Below are positions 63,699 through 64,000 of a DNA stretch of 64,000 nucleotides, piece by piece. The first letter of the stretch is position 1. The number at the start of each line of letters is the position of its first letter. The notes under the pieces were generated by a model, which was not told where the DNA came from, searched no databases, and was given only the letters and a program-made list of their open reading frames with translations. Position numbers and translations under genes: made by a program. Source of the DNA: CANJIV01 sp046330225 (GTDB taxonomy: Bacteria > Actinomycetota > Thermoleophilia > Solirubrobacterales > Solirubrobacteraceae); assembly GCA_046330225.1 (NCBI GenBank), contig JAXLTD010000001.1, positions 558,001-622,000 on the forward strand, read 5' to 3'.

Positions 63699-64000
63699 GT
63701 GAGGACACGTCCAACTCGGATGGTCGCCGCGGTCGGTGCCGCCGGCCTGCTCGCCTTCGGCGCAGCCGCCTGTGGCAGCGACAGCAACAGCGACACGACC
63801 ACCGGAGGCGGCGCCTCCGGCGGCACGATCAACGGGTCGGGCTCGACCTTCGCCGCGCCGATCTACCAGCAGTGGGGGAGCGCCCTCAAGGGCCAGGGCC
63901 TGACCGTCAACTACCAGGGCGTCGGCTCCGGGCAGGGCATCTCCGAGCTCACCGCAGGCACCGTCAACTTCGCCGGCACCGATCCGCCGATGAAGCCGGA
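63699..64000 (+). CDS. pstS: phosphate-binding lipoprotein PstS, 3' end beyond the window
   Basis: The frame opens at GTG 63699 and runs off the right edge (at least 100 residues). AAGGAG at 63688-63693 lies five bases before it. Two ATG codons at 63694 and 63697 run into a stop at once and cannot be used. A lipoprotein signal peptide is clear (MVAAVGAAGLLAFGAAAC), followed by a Ser/Thr/Gly linker and the PstS domain start INGSGSTFAAPIYQQWGSAL with GVGSGQGISEL and FAGTDPPM. It has the usual phosphate loop and looks like the canonical PstS of this organism. pstC and pstA probably follow outside. Confidence 0.92.
   Translation, partial: MRTRPTRMVAAVGAAGLLAFGAAACGSDSNSDTTTGGGASGGTINGSGSTFAAPIYQQWGSALKGQGLTVNYQGVGSGQGISELTAGTVNFAGTDPPMKP

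Overview
The window is very GC-rich, is packed with co-directional genes that often share 4-base ATGA or GTGA overlaps, and uses many GTG starts. It encodes no rRNA, tRNA, transposase or phage gene that I can see. Gene content (PPK1/Ppx/CHAD cluster, Pst/PhoU genes, Acr3-ArsJ arsenic island, receiver-less winged-helix regulators, many Ala/Arg-rich exported proteins with beta-propeller or lipoprotein features) fits a Gram-positive-like high-GC bacterium of the Actinomycetota, most likely Thermoleophilia (Solirubrobacterales-like). This taxonomic call is an inference.

Layout. 1-3.6 kb: partial metallophosphoesterase, GNAT acetyltransferase, Ca2+/H+ exchanger, two-gene ABC exporter. 3.7-8.8 kb: polyphosphate operon ppx, a CHAD protein split over two overlapping genes, ppk1, and an HD-like protein. 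8.8-19.3 kb: class III-type alcohol dehydrogenase, a DUF3891-type protein, an orphan NMT1-like lipoprotein, a two-domain fatty acyl-CoA reductase, two exported proteins, an enoyl-CoA hydratase and a small membrane protein. 19.3-24.8 kb: second enoyl-CoA hydratase, NarL-type kinase, degenerate second kinase, response regulator, exported WD40-like protein. 24.8-30.7 kb: divergent arsenic island, arsR-arsM-R2-like di-iron oxidase leftward and arsC-acr3-GAPDH-arsJ rightward. 30.7-34.1 kb: exported alpha/beta hydrolase and ABC-F protein.

34.1-64 kb is largely a phosphate-starvation region. Eight arrays of 7-base GTTCACC-like motifs spaced by 11 bases (PHO boxes as known from PhoP of Streptomyces) precede: a TIM-barrel isomerase-like gene, a membrane-anchored phosphoesterase-like gene, the leftward pstSCAB operon (which continues into a lipoprotein and two zinc-ribbon proteins), a rightward exoprotein cluster (43.8-59.0 kb, two arrays), two short OmpR/PhoP-type winged-helix genes that have no receiver domain, and a further pstS at the right edge. 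The exoprotein cluster holds two beta-propeller-like proteins, a 611-residue PstS-like protein with a polyglycine linker, an FtsH protease, a 1509-residue membrane-anchored protein with a degenerate phosphoesterase domain, and two more exported proteins. The second Pho cluster (59.3-64 kb) has a DUF47 protein, a PstS-like lipoprotein, a second PstB, PhoU and pstS, but no pstC/pstA inside the window.

Working together: PolyP synthesis and degradation at the left could store phosphate that the two Pst sets at the right import. The two receiver-less regulators sit under their own PHO boxes and are candidates for autoregulated control of the whole set. The most novel-looking items are the receiver-less Pho regulators with phased PHO boxes, the Pho-linked exoprotein cluster, a hairpin repeat at 59.0-59.2 kb whose stem is exchanged while its fold is kept, the arsM-linked R2-like oxidase, and the tandem kinase/pseudokinase.
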